The translations under genes were made by a program, and so were the position numbers. A DNA stretch of 17,482 nucleotides from Betaproteobacteria bacterium. Lineage in GTDB: Bacteria > Pseudomonadota > Gammaproteobacteria > Burkholderiales > SG8-39. Shown one piece after another: positions 15,294 to 17,482 of this stretch. Each line of letters starts with the position of its first letter. Positions within the stretch are counted from its first letter, which is position 1. The DNA is taken from NCBI GenBank assembly GCA_016867955.1, contig VGIE01000009.1, positions 1 through 17,482 on the forward strand, given 5' to 3'. The notes under the pieces were generated by a model that saw only the letters and a program-made list of their open reading frames with translations, did no database searches and was not told the DNA's origin.

Positions 15294-17189
15294 TCAGTGC
15301 GAGACGCCCATCTGGCGCACCCAGATCGCGAGCACCAGCAGCGGCCACAGCCGCAATCCATGTCCGCGCTGGCCGGACACATGTTCGTTGACGTAGCGCT
15401 CCACCACGTCCTGCCGGATCCACGGCGCCAGCGTGCGGCTGCCGATGAGGAGGTCGCGTATCATCTCGGACAAGTCGTCCTTCAGCCAGCGACCCATCGG
15501 CGCCGAGAAACCCTTCTTGGGCCGGTCCATGAAGCCCGGCGGTAACCAGCCGCCGAAGGCCTCCTTGAGGATGTGCTTGTGACGCCCGGCAGCGGACAGC
15601 TTGAAGCGGCCCGGCAACGAGAACGCCAACTCGATCAGTTCGTGATCGAGGAAGGGCGAGCGGCATTCCAGCGAGTTCGCCATGCTGGCGACATCGACCT
15701 TAAACAGGATGTCCTCCGGCAGGAAGGTCTTGAGGTCGACGCATAGATAACGGTTCAGGACGTCGCGGCCGCCGGCGGCGCCGGATCGCATATGACCGGC
15801 AAGATAGTCCGTCGTCGCGCTGCGGCCGATCGCCTCCTGCATCGCAGGCGTCAGCAAGGCGCGCTTCTCAGCATCGGTGAAAAAGGCGAGCAGGTGCTTG
15901 TAGCGCTCGATCCCGTCCATGGACAGGATCTGGTCGGCACGCGTCGACGGAAACGGCGGGCGGCGCTTGTGGGGGCGCAGCCGGTTCTCCAGCGCCACGG
16001 TCATGCGGCGCAGCCCGCGCCAGGCCGGGATAAGCCCCTGCCGCGCGAGCCAGTCCATGCGGCGGATCTGGTAGAAGCGGCGGTAACCCGCGAAAGCCTC
16101 GTCCCCGCCATCCCCGGTCAGCGCGACGGTGACCTGCGAGCGCGCGAAGCGCGAAACGCAATAGGTCGGCATCACCGAATTGTCCGCCAGCGGCTCGCCC
16201 AGGTGCTCGACCATGCGCGGCATGATGTCGGCGACATCGGCCTTGACCACCATCTCGTTGTGGTCGGTGCCGAGGTGCCGCGCCACCTCCCCGGCCTGCG
16301 GCAACTCGTTGAACTTTTCGTCCTCGAAGCCGATGGAGAAGGTCTTCAGCGGCGCTGCGCCGAGCCGGGCCATGGCCGCCACCGTGATGCTTGAATCGAC
16401 CCCGCCGGACAGAAACGCGCCGAGAGGCACATCCGAGACCAGCCGCATGCGGGTAGCCTCCAGCAGCTTTTCCCGCAAGGCTTCACCGGCATCGTCGAAG
16501 CTGAGCGCGCTGCGGCGCTCGAGATCGACGTCCCAGTAGCGGAAGACCTTCTCGACGCGACCGTCCTTGACGGTCATGGCGTGTCCCGGCTGCAGCTTGC
16601 GCACGGCCGCAAAGCCGCTCATGGGCGCGGGGATGTACTGGTAGGTCAGATAGTGGTCCAGGCCCTGGAAATCCGGGGCGCGCGACAGGGACGGGTCCAG
16701 CGCGAACAGCGCCTGGATTTCGGACCCGAACAGGAATCCCCCTGTGGTCTGGGCGTAGACCAGCGGCTTGACGCCCAGCCTGTCGCGCGCCAGCGACAGG
16801 CGGCGTTCCAGGCGATCCCACACGGCGAACGCGAACATGCCGCGCAGCCGCGCCAGGCAGCGCTCGAGCCCCAGCCTGGCAAAAAGCCGCAACAGGATTT
16901 CGGTGTCGGAATGACCGGCAAAGGTTTCCCCAGCGGCCTCCAGCTCGGCGCGCAGGTCCGGGAAATTGTAGATCTCGCCATTGAAGACGATCACGTAGCG
17001 CCCCTCAGGGCTCTGCATGGGCTGATGCCCGGCCGCGCTCAGGTCGATGATGGAGAGGCGGGCAAATCCCAGCTGCGCATCGCCCTCGCGCCAGACGCCC
17101 TGGTCGTCGGGCCCGCGGTGGCGCAGTCTGGCAATGCCCTTCTCCACCGCCAGCGGGTTGGCGGACAGGCCACCTACGATGCCGCACAT
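15294..17189 (-). CDS. asnB: AsnB-type glutamine-dependent amidotransferase
   Basis: A 631-residue glutamine-hydrolysing asparagine synthase family protein. The N-terminal class II glutaminase domain starts MCGIVGG, with Cys2 as the expected nucleophile after Met removal, and has RHRGPD (23-28), NGEIYN (70-75) and SDTE (94-97). The synthetase domain has the ATP pyrophosphatase P-loop FLSGGVDSS (259-267), LTGDGGDEAFAGY (357-369), and the C-terminal LECRSPFLDHEL. All key residues are present, so it should be active. In polysaccharide loci such proteins are generally thought to amidate a carboxyl group, for instance of a uronic acid, rather than make free asparagine. That is inference here, as no uronic acid gene is in the window. 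The start is fixed by Cys2 and a GAAGGGG ribosome-binding site; the open frame continues upstream only as shadow. Confidence 0.93.
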   Translation of the reverse strand: MCGIVGGLSANPLAVEKGIARLRHRGPDDQGVWREGDAQLGFARLSIIDLSAAGHQPMQSPEGRYVIVFNGEIYNFPDLRAELEAAGETFAGHSDTEILLRLFARLGLERCLARLRGMFAFAVWDRLERRLSLARDRLGVKPLVYAQTTGGFLFGSEIQALFALDPSLSRAPDFQGLDHYLTYQYIPAPMSGFAAVRKLQPGHAMTVKDGRVEKVFRYWDVDLERRSALSFDDAGEALREKLLEATRMRLVSDVPLGAFLSGGVDSSITVAAMARLGAAPLKTFSIGFEDEKFNELPQAGEVARHLGTDHNEMVVKADVADIMPRMVEHLGEPLADNSVMPTYCVSRFARSQVTVALTGDGGDEAFAGYRRFYQIRRMDWLARQGLIPAWRGLRRMTVALENRLRPHKRRPPFPSTRADQILSMDGIERYKHLLAFFTDAEKRALLTPAMQEAIGRSATTDYLAGHMRSGAAGGRDVLNRYLCVDLKTFLPEDILFKVDVASMANSLECRSPFLDHELIELAFSLPGRFKLSAAGRHKHILKEAFGGWLPPGFMDRPKKGFSAPMGRWLKDDLSEMIRDLLIGSRTLAPWIRQDVVERYVNEHVSGQRGHGLRLWPLLVLAIWVRQMGVSH

Positions 17190-17194
17190 GCTTG

Positions 17195-17201
17195 CCCCTT
17201 C
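17195..17201 (-). promoter_or_regulatory. Ribosome-binding site of asnB
   Basis: GAAGGGG on the minus strand lies five bases before the ATG at 17189 and supports the start that exposes Cys2. Confidence 0.7.
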
Positions 17202-17223
17202 ACGAACGTCGGATGAACATGGA

Positions 17224-17482
17224 TCATCGCGCGCCGCCCCCGCGCGCGAGGATGGCCTCCAGCCGCGCGGCATTGGCGGCCCAGGTGAATTCGGCCTCGG
17301 CGCGCGCGCGCGCGGCGCGGCCCATGCGCGCCAGCGCTGTCGGGTCAGCGCACAGTCCGGCAATGGCCGCGGCCCATGCAGCCACCTCGCCCGGCGGCAG
17401 CAAGCGGCCGGTTTCGCCCTCGACCACGATCTCGGGCAACCCGCCGTTGGCCGAGGCCAGCACCGGCAATCCACACGCCATG
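17224..17482 (-). CDS. GT4 family glycosyltransferase, C-terminal fragment (5' end outside window)
   Basis: Only the last 85 or so codons are in the window. MACGLPVLASANGGLPEIV followed by EGETGRLLPPG is the conserved donor-domain segment just after the second Glu of EX7E in family 4 glycosyltransferases, so the first Met here is internal and the gene continues past the right edge. The end, AEAEFTWAANAARLEAIL, matches the usual C-terminal helix. A (CG)7 tract at 17301-17314 is in frame. The stop lies 34 bases before the asnB start, in the same direction, so the two are likely cotranscribed. Confidence 0.9.
   Translation of the reverse strand, partial: MACGLPVLASANGGLPEIVVEGETGRLLPPGEVAAWAAAIAGLCADPTALARMGRAARARAEAEFTWAANAARLEAILARGGGAR

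Noticed and set aside
17301..17314. (CG)7 tract as a second phase-variation site
   Set aside because: The frame of the GT4 fragment continues correctly through it and CG runs are common in this sequence; without variation data it is only a composition effect.

Overview
The window is the interior of a surface-polysaccharide (O-antigen, capsule or exopolysaccharide) biosynthesis locus from a high-GC bacterium. The tight overlapping gene packing and the gene content (fnlABC/wbuB nucleotide-sugar module, family 9 heptosyltransferase-like enzyme, NodU-type carbamoyltransferase) suggest a Gram-negative, probably a beta- or gammaproteobacterium. I cannot name a genus from the sequence. There are no RNA genes, insertion sequences, phage genes or CRISPR arrays, and no stretch above 300 bases lacks a gene; the longest gap is about 137 bases.

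Left block, plus strand (5-6682): six genes in one direction with short gaps or overlaps. They are a GT4 glycosyltransferase, a WbuB-like GT4, fnlA, fnlB, fnlC, and an extended SDR reductase/epimerase. FnlA, FnlB and FnlC are the three enzymes that turn UDP-GlcNAc into UDP-L-FucNAc, and WbuB-type enzymes transfer FucNAc. The last SDR resembles the WbpV/WbjF group of 4-keto-sugar reductases.

Junction (6683-6819): the two blocks converge here. Each terminal gene is followed, at or just after its stop codon, by a short GC-rich hairpin without a clear T-tract. The gap is visibly AT-richer than the genes.

Right block, minus strand (17482 down to 6820): nine genes read leftward. They are the 3' end of a GT4, an AsnB-type glutamine amidotransferase, a GT4 broken by a frameshift at a (CG)5 tract, two more GT4s, a NodU/CmcH-type O-carbamoyltransferase, a class I methyltransferase, another GT4, and a GT9 heptosyltransferase-like protein. 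Several junctions are ATGA or TTGA stop-start overlaps, indicating translational coupling. A perfect extended -10 element (TGCTATAAT) inside the 3' end of one GT4 could be an internal promoter for the carbamoyltransferase and the genes after it.

Together the genes predict a glycan containing L-FucNAc, possibly a QuiNAc-type sugar, and decorated with carbamoyl, methyl and perhaps amide groups. Eight glycosyltransferases are present, one of them apparently broken. Absent from the window are the initiating sugar-phosphate transferase, flippase, polymerase, export and chain-length genes, so the locus must continue on both sides or be completed elsewhere.
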